From JAFEDN01 sp963844565 (GTDB lineage: Bacteria > Pseudomonadota > Gammaproteobacteria > Coxiellales > Coxiellaceae): a stretch of 64,000 bases of DNA. The number at the start of each line of letters is the position of its first letter. Within the stretch, counting starts at the first letter, position 1. Position numbers and translations under genes: made by a program. A model generated the notes under the pieces. That model saw only the letters and a program-made list of their open reading frames with translations, did not search any database and was not told the origin of the DNA. The stretch lies in NCBI GenBank assembly GCA_963844565.1, contig CAWJON010000002.1, positions 1,674,001 to 1,738,000 of the forward strand, in the 5' to 3' direction. Positions 1 to 8,106 of the stretch are shown here, one piece after another.

Positions 1-13
1 GTAGGAGGTGTTT

Positions 14-355
14 ATGCATCATCAACATGAAGGCAAACGCTGTTGTGGGTTTTTTGGTTGGCTTTCCCTGATTTTAGTCATTGTTGGGGGATTAAACTGG
101 GGAACCATAGGTGTTTTCAATTTTAACTTTGTATCAGCTATTTTTCATACCATACCTTGGTTGGAAAGGGTCATATACATCCTAGTAGGACTTGGAGCTA
201 TTGGAACGATTATCGCTTGCATACGCTGGTGTACCGGCTGTAAAGAAAAACGATGTGAGGAGAAATGCGGGAAAGAATGTAGAGATTCCACTCACCATCA
301 TCATGATGTCGGCGGTCCCGGAACCGGCGGTCCAACGGGTGGCCCACAAGTATAG
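14..355 (+). CDS. DUF378 family small membrane protein
   Basis: This is a 113-residue protein with two hydrophobic segments (about residues 13-35 and 47-70). The first contains the W..LILVIVGGLNWG.IG pattern typical of DUF378 proteins (YuzA-like), whose function is unknown. The tail is cysteine-rich with a CxxxC-type cluster, then a run of histidines and Gly/Pro-rich residues, so it may bind metal; that part is inference. I chose the ATG at 14 over an upstream GTG at 8 because AGGAGG at 3-8 is an ideal ribosome binding site for it. It is a single gene followed by a palindromic repeat. Confidence 0.8.
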   Translation: MHHQHEGKRCCGFFGWLSLILVIVGGLNWGTIGVFNFNFVSAIFHTIPWLERVIYILVGLGAIGTIIACIRWCTGCKEKRCEEKCGKECRDSTHHHHDVGGPGTGGPTGGPQV

Positions 356-390
356 TTTTATAAAGTGCTTAAAGTGCTGTGGAGAGCATC

Positions 391-513
391 CAGCAATTCC
401 CGCTGAAGCGGGAATTGCTTCATGGTTAGATGCTGAGCCGCAGCAAAGCTGCATCTCAGGAATGAAGGGGAAGATCGCTCCGCTCTTCTCCCCCTTACGA
501 ACCCCCATCAGGA
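391..513 (-). repeat. Palindromic element family A, intergenic copy 1
   Basis: This stretch begins with a hairpin (CAATTCCCGCTGAAGCGGGAATTG) and contains further short palindromes and the words CTTCTCCCCCTTACG and ACCCCCATCAGG. Nearly the same sequence recurs at 52579-52704. The reverse complement shares its order of blocks with the in-frame element at 61447-61611 (GATGGGGGTTCG, AGGGGGAGAA, CCCTTCATTC, then the GGGAAT hairpin). It lies between the DUF378 gene and the end of rimO. Short reading frames across it on both strands are by-products of the repeat. Confidence 0.75.
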
Positions 514-560
514 TTGGTATGTGATTTTTTTTATATCCTGCGGGAATTACTGATGTTCTA

Positions 561-1865
561 TTATCTGATAATGCCGTATAAATCGTGCTCTTCTGCGGCG
601 GTTATTTTAACCGATACAAAATCACCAGGTCGAAGTTTTTGGCCATTTTCGATAAAGAGAACCCCATCTATTTCAGGCGCATCACTGGTTGTTCTGGCAA
701 TCGCCCCTTCTTCATCACTTTGATCCACCAAAGCAGTCACTGTGCTGCCTATTTTTGATTGCAATTTTCTTTGGCTAATTAGGGTCTGATGTTCCATTAA
801 TAGCCCATAACGCTCTTCTTTTATTTCCTCTGAAACAGGGTCAGGTAACTCATTGGCTTTAGCGCCTGCAACCGGTGAATATTGAAAACAGCCTACTCGA
901 TCCAACTGCGCTTCAGTTAAAAAATCCAATAACATTTTAAATTCAGCCTTAGTTTCACCTGGGAAACCAACAATAAAAGTGCTGCGAACGGTCAATCCGG
1001 GGCAAATTTTTCGCCAATTCCGCAAACGCTGTAAAACATTCTCGGCGTCCGCAGGTCTTTTCATTAAGCGTAATATTCTGGAACTGGCATGCTGGAAAGG
1101 GATATCTAAGTAAGGCAAAATTTTTCCTTCGGCCATTAAAGGAATAGCCTCATCAACATGTGGATACGGATACACATAATGTAAGCGAACCCAAATGCCC
1201 AATTCGCCAAGCGCTTTACATAAATCGATAAAACGTGAATTTTTGCCATCTTTTAAGTCGACTCCATAAGCACTGGTATCCTGGGAAATAATCAATAGCT
1301 CTTTAACACCTGCACTCACTAATTTTTTAGCTTCGGTTATAATTTCACTTAATGGACGACTTAGTAAATTTCCTCGCAAAGAAGGGATGATACAAAAGGT
1401 GCAACGATGATTACACCCCTCAGAAATTTTTAAATAGGCGTAGTGGCGCGGGGTAAGTTTAATCCCTTGGGGAGGGACCAATTGCACAAAAGGATCTTGG
1501 GGCAAAGGCAAGTGTTGCTCCACAGCCCCAACAACGCTTTCATAAGCCTGGGGGCCGCTAATATGTAGTACCTCGGGACATTTTTCTTTAATTAAATCCG
1601 CCTTCACCCCCAAGCAGCCGGTGACTATCACTTGACCATTCTCAGCTAGGGCCTCTTGAATTGTACTTAAGGATTCTTCCACAGCGGACTCAATAAATCC
1701 GCAAGTATTGACAATAACCAAATCTGCGTCTTGATAAGTGGGAACTAATTCATATCCTTTTGCCCGCAGTTGAGTGAGAATTCTTTCAGAATCAACCAGA
1801 GCTTTAGGGCAGCCCAAGCTAACAAATCCAATACGAGGAGAATGCTTTATTGTTTCTTTGCTCAC
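561..1865 (-). CDS. rimO: Ribosomal protein S12 methylthiotransferase RimO
   Basis: RimO is a radical-SAM enzyme that adds a methylthio group to an aspartate of ribosomal protein S12 in the cytoplasm. The 434-residue length is normal. The N-terminal UPF0004 domain has the iron-sulfur cysteines C19, C55 and C84. The radical-SAM domain has the CxxxCxxC motif C151, C155, C158 within SEGCNHRCTFCIIPSLRG. A TRAM domain closes the protein. The SLGCPKALVDSE start distinguishes RimO from MiaB. It stands alone on the minus strand, with the sulfatase gene upstream in the same direction. Confidence 0.96.
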   Translation of the reverse strand: MSKETIKHSPRIGFVSLGCPKALVDSERILTQLRAKGYELVPTYQDADLVIVNTCGFIESAVEESLSTIQEALAENGQVIVTGCLGVKADLIKEKCPEVLHISGPQAYESVVGAVEQHLPLPQDPFVQLVPPQGIKLTPRHYAYLKISEGCNHRCTFCIIPSLRGNLLSRPLSEIITEAKKLVSAGVKELLIISQDTSAYGVDLKDGKNSRFIDLCKALGELGIWVRLHYVYPYPHVDEAIPLMAEGKILPYLDIPFQHASSRILRLMKRPADAENVLQRLRNWRKICPGLTVRSTFIVGFPGETKAEFKMLLDFLTEAQLDRVGCFQYSPVAGAKANELPDPVSEEIKEERYGLLMEHQTLISQRKLQSKIGSTVTALVDQSDEEGAIARTTSDAPEIDGVLFIENGQKLRPGDFVSVKITAAEEHDLYGIIR

Positions 1866-1913
1866 TGTTCAACCCTATAGTAATGACAAATCAATTTTGC
1901 GATTATATCATTT

Positions 1914-3641
1914 TTATACATTATCTCCAAAGCCTAAATGGTCAATCAACTTGCCTTTTTGGTCAAAACTGATTTTATCGATCCCTGCGTCGCCATGTAA
2001 TGAATTGCCATTAACGACATAACCTTCTTGTTGTTGTGATAAAAACGGTAATTGATAACCGAGAAGATACGCCACACTTCGCGCTAGTTCAGAATGAGAC
2101 ATATAAAGTGGATTAATATCTGCTGCGGTTTTTTGTTTAAGAAAATCTAGATTTGCTCCATGAAAAGACATAAAAACAATAGGAACTTGATGTTGATCAT
2201 TGACATTTAACCGTGTGTGACCATAAATGCCATTTTCCCCCAAAGATTCTCCATGATCAGAGGTAAAAATCAAATAAGTTGGACGATTAGTTTTCTTTTC
2301 GATAATTTTTGAAAGCTTAGCCAGCATAGCGTCTGTGTAACGAACGCTATTATCGTAATAATTGTTTTGCAATTCACGAAAAGTACCCCCTTTGGCAGTT
2401 TTAAAAAATTCATAATCCGAGGGATAACGTTGCTCATAAGGAAAATGCGAACCCTTTTGGTGCAACACCACAAAGACTGGTTTTTTAAAATCCACTGATT
2501 GTAAATAGTTTACTAGATTGAAATCCAAAGCGTCCTGCTTATAATCTGCACCAAATAAACCAGAATCACCATAATGATCAATATACAAAGGAAACAGATA
2601 GCCTTTAATTAAATTCAAAGAAAAATGTCCCTGAGCGCTGATAAAATAAGTATCAAAACCATTCGCCTTTGCCATTTTGAATAAATTTCGATTGGTACTG
2701 GCTATTTGCAGCGTGGCGTCAGGGTTTTGAACCATATTAAAAAACATAGATAAACTAACATCAGTCACCACTCCTGCAGAAATGCCTTTTTTAAATTGCA
2801 CATTGGGCTTGTTTTTAAGTGAATCTAAAAAAGGCGTGGTGGGTTTGGGATAACCATAGCTGGACATATGAATATCGGTCAAACTTTCTCCCATAACAAA
2901 AATAATATTGACATCTGGATTGGGTTTAGAAATGGCAAAGGGCGGCAATACATTTTTACTATCGTTTTTGCGAGACCATTGATGCGGCAAAGTATTAGTA
3001 AGGTAATACAAGATCGTTTTATGCGAGGAAACCCATAAATTTTCACTGATGCTCGGAAAGTCACCCATACTCCTATTAGTTTCCAGCCCAATTTGATGTA
3101 GATGTTTGAGAGAATAAACGTAATACAAAGGTTGTAAAAACAAAATGAACGCCAATGCCCAAGCATAACGGAATCTATTTCTTTGCTTTAATTTATAAAC
3201 AGCAAATATCATTACAATAAATACGCATGTGCAAACTAATAATGGCATGGTAACAAGATTTAGCAGGGATCCAAAATCTTCTAAAGTTTCGACAGAATCA
3301 TCAAAAAATAACCTAATATCCATCGCTGAGATAGGAATGCCAAAATAAGCCGAGTGGACTAATTGAATGAATAAAAAGATAACCATGAAAGTGAGAACAG
3401 CGATTACCCAACGGTTTTTAGAAAATAATGACAAACTTAAGCCATAAACAAATAGCAGTTGTAGTCCCATTTTGGTTTCATGTTTCCAAAAAGGCTGATG
3501 AGTTTGATATTGGTAGAAAAAATCAATGAATCCAAAACAAAGCAGAAAAATTACCGCCAAAGCAATATTTTCGGACAATGGACGTAACCATGCTCGATTA
3601 TTTATCCAAGTGGCTATATTTTGTTGTACAAATACACGCAT
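1914..3641 (-). CDS. Inner-membrane sulfatase-family phosphoethanolamine transferase-like protein
   Basis: The 575-residue protein has about five N-terminal transmembrane helices (to about residue 190) and then a periplasmic alkaline-phosphatase/sulfatase-fold domain. NIIFVMGESLTDIHMSSYGY corresponds to the first metal-binding strand. GVVTDVSLSMFFN carries the threonine expected as nucleophile in EptA/OpgE-type enzymes. TSDHGESLGENG and GHTRLN are the later metal ligands. The family moves phosphoethanolamine, or phosphoglycerol, from phospholipid to lipid A or glycans. The substrate cannot be read from sequence. It could modify the lipid A or core of this bacterium. Confidence 0.85.
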   Translation of the reverse strand: MRVFVQQNIATWINNRAWLRPLSENIALAVIFLLCFGFIDFFYQYQTHQPFWKHETKMGLQLLFVYGLSLSLFSKNRWVIAVLTFMVIFLFIQLVHSAYFGIPISAMDIRLFFDDSVETLEDFGSLLNLVTMPLLVCTCVFIVMIFAVYKLKQRNRFRYAWALAFILFLQPLYYVYSLKHLHQIGLETNRSMGDFPSISENLWVSSHKTILYYLTNTLPHQWSRKNDSKNVLPPFAISKPNPDVNIIFVMGESLTDIHMSSYGYPKPTTPFLDSLKNKPNVQFKKGISAGVVTDVSLSMFFNMVQNPDATLQIASTNRNLFKMAKANGFDTYFISAQGHFSLNLIKGYLFPLYIDHYGDSGLFGADYKQDALDFNLVNYLQSVDFKKPVFVVLHQKGSHFPYEQRYPSDYEFFKTAKGGTFRELQNNYYDNSVRYTDAMLAKLSKIIEKKTNRPTYLIFTSDHGESLGENGIYGHTRLNVNDQHQVPIVFMSFHGANLDFLKQKTAADINPLYMSHSELARSVAYLLGYQLPFLSQQQEGYVVNGNSLHGDAGIDKISFDQKGKLIDHLGFGDNV

Positions 3642-3708
3642 GCGGGTATTTTAACATAGAAAAAGAAAAAAATAGTGATGCAATGATAAAATAAGGCTCT
3701 CTGCATAG

Positions 3709-3940
3709 CCTTATTCAGCGCATCCGCCGGCGAGCTTTGCGGCGGGTGTCAGCGGAGGTTTTTGCGCGCGCAGCGTAGCCAATTCGAAAACGAGTTCACG
3801 AGGGTAAAAGTTCACTTAGCACCCTGGCGCTAACGCAGTATTACACTCGCTATTGATGGCGAAGCGAGCACGGAAAAACCTTCGCTGACGGGCCCCCGCC
3901 ACGCCAATCCCGCGAGCAGGCGGATGTCGCTGAAATAAGG
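3709..3940. repeat. Palindromic element family E with terminal inverted repeats
   Basis: The 377-base space between 3642 and 4018 has no gene and holds this 232-bp element. It starts with CCTTATTCAGCG then CATCCGCC and ends with the near-perfect inverted copy GGCGGATGTCGCTGAAATAAGG. The inside is GC-richer than its surroundings and has more hairpins. A 31-bp remnant of one end occurs at 39113-39143. It has no coding capacity, so it fits a miniature inverted-repeat element. Confidence 0.7.
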
Positions 3941-4018
3941 CGGAGTGGGTTTAAAAATTCGATATTTACACCACACCGGTTTATTTATAGTGGAAATCTA
4001 TTACTAGCTTTTTATCCA

Positions 4019-5482
4019 CTATCGATAAAAAGCAGTACGAAGTTCTAAAATACAACTATCAGCCGTGCCAGCAATATTACCACGCTCACCCGTTAAAAAT
4101 AACATCTTATATCGTTCGGCAGTATCAGGGTCTTTGTCAATTGCCGCTAAAATTTGATCTTCTGTTACCCTTGCGCTATCAGTAAGCTTAGATTCAAGTT
4201 GCTGGAGTGCTTGTATCGTCTCACTTTCAGTATTCACACAACAACTAAAAAAGCGCGCCCAAGCAGTGGTAGCATAGCCATTCAAGATTGTTTTAAACCT
4301 AGTTGCTTCTATAGATGCCTCAGAAGAATAATTCTGCGGTTCACTTACTACGGATAAAAGCGGAACGCGAGATAGATCTTTTTGCTCAAAAATCTTTTCT
4401 TCATTTTGACGCTCGCCACCCGATCTGGGCAAAGCCGATACAGAATGCGAAGTTATAGATGAATGACTTCCAGAATACGATGAGGATTGGCTGGAACCCT
4501 TAACATCTGCCAACCCAGCCTCTTTAAAAAATTCTTTTGCATAAGCTTCATAGCCACTTTGAGTACCAAACTTTTTGAATATCTGCTCTGAGGCCTTTCC
4601 TGATCCAGGATGTATTTTCCCCATCATTGATTCATAAGATAACAAGGATACTTTTCCATTTTCTATTAATTGATTTACTTGCGTAAAATGATGCAGTAAT
4701 AAATAAAGAATAATATTTCGATGCAGAATAAAATTCTCATAGACCGTGTTTAATTTTCTATAAAATAATGGCTCGATAGCAGCAATAAACTCGCCTATTT
4801 TATTTAATGATAATTTATTTTCCGCACAAAGATCAGTTAATATTTCCTTGATCACTCTACTTCCACTTACATTAGTCGGAGGATCTATTGTCGATCCGTG
4901 TTGCACTAATTTATCATCGGGTAATTGGTAATTACCGGTTTGCTTCGCATCTGGCGTAAAATCAAAGGATAGACCTAAACAATGGCCATAGAACACTAAA
5001 CGCAAAAAAGTGGTCGCAATTGGCGCCTTAAGTTTGTTGGAAGAATTAGACTTGTAACTAAATGGATTAATTGGGGGTTTAGGAAGTAGAAAAATATCTT
5101 TTTCAGGATTTTTAAGTTGCCAATCAATAGCGTAAATAATAAACCAAGCAGCGCAAAAACCGCAATCATCGCCATTTTCTTGCGGAAAATAACGTGTTTC
5201 CTTTGCTTTAAGCTGTTTAGTCTCACCGACTTTGAAAATGTCTGGATCTTGTTCCTTCTTAAGTCGCTCAAACCGCTCCCCATCGGCCCCTGCTGAATCG
5301 TTATAAATTAAACTATATCCCTGACGTACAGCAGCAACGTTATGATGATATGCGTGAAAGGGCAAAAAACTAAATTGCTTACCCCTAAGGTGCGTATATG
5401 TTTCTGCACCCAAAAACTGCAAATACCCATAAACTAAAACATCTACATCCGCAGCATCTATTCTTCTAATATTGTACGGCAT
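4019..5482 (-). CDS. Putative clan-CE (Ulp1/SidE-DUB-like) cysteine protease, effector candidate
   Basis: This 487-residue protein has no housekeeping homologue I recognise. Residues 40-120 carry the ordered signature of clan CE proteases (Ulp1/SENP, bacterial deubiquitinases). H47 is followed by a strand ending in YNDSAG (D62), then QENGDDCGFC, where Q101 would form the oxyanion hole and C107 the nucleophile. The spacing Q-x5-C matches Ulp1 (Q-N-G-x-DCG). The usual HW is HN here. The spacing and N-terminal position resemble the SidE DUB domain. The C-terminal half has a serine-rich linker (about 332-355) and no known domain. The protease call follows the motif; ubiquitin or ubiquitin-like substrates and secretion into a host are inference. 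Confidence 0.62.
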   Translation of the reverse strand: MPYNIRRIDAADVDVLVYGYLQFLGAETYTHLRGKQFSFLPFHAYHHNVAAVRQGYSLIYNDSAGADGERFERLKKEQDPDIFKVGETKQLKAKETRYFPQENGDDCGFCAAWFIIYAIDWQLKNPEKDIFLLPKPPINPFSYKSNSSNKLKAPIATTFLRLVFYGHCLGLSFDFTPDAKQTGNYQLPDDKLVQHGSTIDPPTNVSGSRVIKEILTDLCAENKLSLNKIGEFIAAIEPLFYRKLNTVYENFILHRNIILYLLLHHFTQVNQLIENGKVSLLSYESMMGKIHPGSGKASEQIFKKFGTQSGYEAYAKEFFKEAGLADVKGSSQSSSYSGSHSSITSHSVSALPRSGGERQNEEKIFEQKDLSRVPLLSVVSEPQNYSSEASIEATRFKTILNGYATTAWARFFSCCVNTESETIQALQQLESKLTDSARVTEDQILAAIDKDPDTAERYKMLFLTGERGNIAGTADSCILELRTAFYR

Positions 5483-5585
5483 TTTTATTACCCCTATTGC
5501 TAAATACTTGGAAAAAAATTACTAACTAACCTGAAAGAATTCTACAGATGTAAATATTAAGGAAATATTAATTTTGAAAATTAAG

Positions 5586-6122
5586 CTAAAACATTCCAAG
5601 ATCTAGCTTGGCCAGATCAGACATTTTTTCCTGGGTCCAAGGCGGCTCGAACACAATATTGACAGTGGCTACTTTTACTCCGGGGACACACAACAGCTTA
5701 CGTTGCACATCCTCGGCAATAACTGGCCCCATCCCGCATCCGGGCGCGGTTAAGGTCATATCGATAGCAATTTGAAAAGTTTGATCCTGCTCTTCAGCGA
5801 CAACACATTTATATACCAAACCCAAGTCAACGATATTAACCGGAATTTCTGGATCATAGACGGTTTTCAACATTGCCCAAACTTGATCTTCGATGCTAGC
5901 GTCAGCAGGCAATTTAGCTAAAGGGTCTTCAATTTGTTTACCTAGAGCATCAGCATCACGGCCTTCAATTCTTGCCAGATTACCAAAAACATCAACGGTA
6001 AAGCTATTTCCCAACTGTTGGGTAATTTTTACCTCAGTGCCTTTATGCAATTTCATTTTTGCACCTGAGGGCACCATGGCGGCATAGCAGTCCCTCAGTA
6101 AGTAAACAATTTCACTGGCCAT
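5586..6122 (-). CDS. sufT: SufT-type Fe-S assembly protein (MIP18/DUF59 domain)
   Basis: SufT-like proteins help mature iron-sulfur proteins. The 178-residue protein starts with MASEIVYLLRDCYAAMVPSG, the conserved N-terminal segment of the family. It then has a DUF59 domain (about residues 85-170) with VYDPEIPVNIVDLGLVY and a TAPGCGMG motif holding the conserved cysteine. I chose the ATG at 6122; the frame stays open upstream to 6170 but only within the preceding gene. The start overlaps the A-type carrier gene by 11 bases, so it is the last gene of the suf operon. Confidence 0.9.
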   Translation of the reverse strand: MASEIVYLLRDCYAAMVPSGAKMKLHKGTEVKITQQLGNSFTVDVFGNLARIEGRDADALGKQIEDPLAKLPADASIEDQVWAMLKTVYDPEIPVNIVDLGLVYKCVVAEEQDQTFQIAIDMTLTAPGCGMGPVIAEDVQRKLLCVPGVKVATVNIVFEPPWTQEKMSDLAKLDLGMF

Positions 6123-6471
6123 TGGGATCCTCAGAAAAATGGACACTTTCTCCACATCCACATTCGCCATCTGTATTTGGATTACTAAATACTAACTGTT
6201 GTTGACCCAAGCTTTTTTTTACCAAATCAACCACAGTACCTTGGATTGCTTTGACAAATTTAGAATCTACAAAGACTCTCAACCCTTGTTCTGCAGTAAA
6301 TTCTACATCTCCTGGTCTGGGAGCAGGCATAATTTCAGGAAGATATTGGTATCCCGAACATCCAGTTTTTTTAATAGATAAACGAAACCCACCATCAGGA
6401 AATTTAATCAATGATTTATTAATATGTTCAATCGCTTTTGTGGTAAAACGTAAAATTGGTTCTTGACTCAT
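6112..6471 (-). CDS. sufA: A-type Fe-S carrier (HesB/IscA/SufA family)
   Basis: A-type carriers receive iron-sulfur clusters from the scaffold and pass them to target proteins. The 119-residue length is typical. The three conserved cysteines are present: one in KKTGCSGYQY and two in GECGCGESVHF near the C-terminus. It sits inside the suf operon, overlapping sufU by 4 bases upstream and sufT by 11 bases downstream, which suggests translational coupling. The choice between SufA, IscA and ErpA rests only on this context. Confidence 0.88.
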   Translation of the reverse strand: MSQEPILRFTTKAIEHINKSLIKFPDGGFRLSIKKTGCSGYQYLPEIMPAPRPGDVEFTAEQGLRVFVDSKFVKAIQGTVVDLVKKSLGQQQLVFSNPNTDGECGCGESVHFSEDPNGQ

Positions 6472-6899
6472 AAACGCTCCTTAAGTAAAGCCGACAATGT
6501 GTGCCAAGCTAAGGTTGCACATTTCACTCGCATTGGAAATTCGCTAACCCCACCAAACACAACTAATTTTTCTAAAGAAAGATTATCTTTTTGTAATTTT
6601 CCTTTAGTAACCAGATCATGAAAATCGACAAATAAATTTTGAAAATCAATGATATTTTTTCCAATTAAAGCCTCTACCATCATTGAAGCTGAGGCAACTG
6701 AAATAGCACATCCATTGCCTTCAAATTTTGCTTTAGCAATACAACCATTTTCTTCAAAAACATACAGAATAATCCTATCACCGCATAATGGATTAAAACC
6801 TTCTTTGATAAGATGAGGCCCCTCCAATTTACCAAAATTCCTGGGACTTTTGCCGTGATCTATAATTAATTCTTGATATAAGTTTTGTAAATCTGGCAT
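6468..6899 (-). CDS. sufU: SufU/NifU-like Fe-S scaffold or sulfur-transfer protein
   Basis: The 143-residue protein has the three conserved cysteines of the SufU/IscU family: NPLCGDRI, GNGCAISVASASMM and RVKCATLAWH. In SUF systems with SufU, the protein takes sulfur from SufS through a zinc site and replaces SufE. The start lies 4 bases after sufS and the stop overlaps the next gene by 4 bases. The insertion between the second and third cysteine and the LAWH end favour SufU over IscU. Confidence 0.92.
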   Translation of the reverse strand: MPDLQNLYQELIIDHGKSPRNFGKLEGPHLIKEGFNPLCGDRIILYVFEENGCIAKAKFEGNGCAISVASASMMVEALIGKNIIDFQNLFVDFHDLVTKGKLQKDNLSLEKLVVFGGVSEFPMRVKCATLAWHTLSALLKERL

Positions 6900-6903
6900 T
6901 TTT

Positions 6904-8106
6904 TCAACCCAAAAGCAAAATAGATTTTTTTAAAGCCTCGATTAAATGGTCTATATCAGCATTATCGTTATATAAACCTAAAGAAATACGAACTGAAGCG
7001 GGAACATTGAAGCGCTCCATCAAAGGCATAGCACAATGATGTCCTGCACGTACAGCAATGCCTTCAGTATCCAAAATAGTGGCAATGTCATGGGCATGAA
7101 TATTATTCATAACAAAAGAAAACAAACCAATTCTGGATTTAGCAGATCCCAATACACGTATGTTAGGGAGGCTTTGCAAACGTTCATATAAATAACCAGT
7201 CAATTGATTCTCGTGCGCTCTAATTGCGGCAAAACCGATATGGTTGATGTATTCAATCGCTTTACCTAATCCGATTGCTTGCGCAATAGGCGGAGTACCT
7301 GCTTCAAACTTGTGTGGAGAATCCGCAAATTCGGTATAATTAAAACTGACATGCTTGATCATCTGTCCACCAGTTTGATAAGGCGGCATTTTTTCGAGCC
7401 ATTTTGCTTTTCCATATAAAATGCCCACACCGGTTGGTCCATATAACTTATGGCCTGAAAAAATATAAAAATCACAATCTAAGTCTTGTACATTCACGGG
7501 TAAATGAGCAATCGCTTGCGCGCCGTCAATTAGCACAGCAATCTCTTTGGTGTGCGCTATTTGAATCATTTCTTTAATCGGGTTTATGGTGCCTAAAACA
7601 TGAGAAACATGTGTCAAAGCAACCAATTTAGTTTTCGAATTAAGTAATTGAACAAAAGATTCTATATTTAAAGTTCCATCGTCTTGAACAGGAATAATCT
7701 TTAATTTCGCACCGCTTTTTTTACACAACATTTGCCAGGGAATGATATTGGCATGGTGCTCCATCTCGGAAACAATGATTTCATCGCCTTCTTTAATCAT
7801 CAATTGACCAAAGCTTTCTGCAACCAAGTTTATAGATTCGGTTGCTCCTTTGGTGAATATGATTTGCTTAGCATCTTCGGCATGGATAAAATTTTTAATC
7901 ATTTCACGGGTTTTTTCATACGCCTCTGTCGCTCTTGAACTCAAAGCATAGACACCGCGATGGACATTGGCGTTGTAGCATTGATAATATTCTGTGAGCG
8001 CATCAATAACCGTCAGTGGTTTTTGCGCAGTTGCTGCACTATCCAAATAGATTAAGGGTTTCCCGTTAATTAATTGTGAAAAAATTGGAAAATCATTCTT
8101 TTGCAT
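6904..8106 (-). CDS. sufS: Cysteine desulfurase SufS
   Basis: SufS is a PLP enzyme that removes sulfur from cysteine for cluster building. With the start at 8106 (MQKNDFPIFS) it has 400 residues, the usual size. The PLP lysine lies in FSGHKLYGPTGVGIL. The catalytic cysteine is in RAGHHCAMPLMERF, a group II feature. The frame is open further upstream, but that extension lies inside sufD and does not resemble the family. GGAG precedes the chosen ATG. It overlaps the sufD end by 14 bases. Confidence 0.95.
   Translation of the reverse strand: MQKNDFPIFSQLINGKPLIYLDSAATAQKPLTVIDALTEYYQCYNANVHRGVYALSSRATEAYEKTREMIKNFIHAEDAKQIIFTKGATESINLVAESFGQLMIKEGDEIIVSEMEHHANIIPWQMLCKKSGAKLKIIPVQDDGTLNIESFVQLLNSKTKLVALTHVSHVLGTINPIKEMIQIAHTKEIAVLIDGAQAIAHLPVNVQDLDCDFYIFSGHKLYGPTGVGILYGKAKWLEKMPPYQTGGQMIKHVSFNYTEFADSPHKFEAGTPPIAQAIGLGKAIEYINHIGFAAIRAHENQLTGYLYERLQSLPNIRVLGSAKSRIGLFSFVMNNIHAHDIATILDTEGIAVRAGHHCAMPLMERFNVPASVRISLGLYNDNADIDHLIEALKKSILLLG

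Noticed and set aside
182..524. Open frames of about 110 codons on both strands running from the DUF378 gene into the repeat
   Set aside because: They overlap the DUF378 gene in other frames and continue through a non-coding palindromic repeat; no ribosome binding site or family resemblance.
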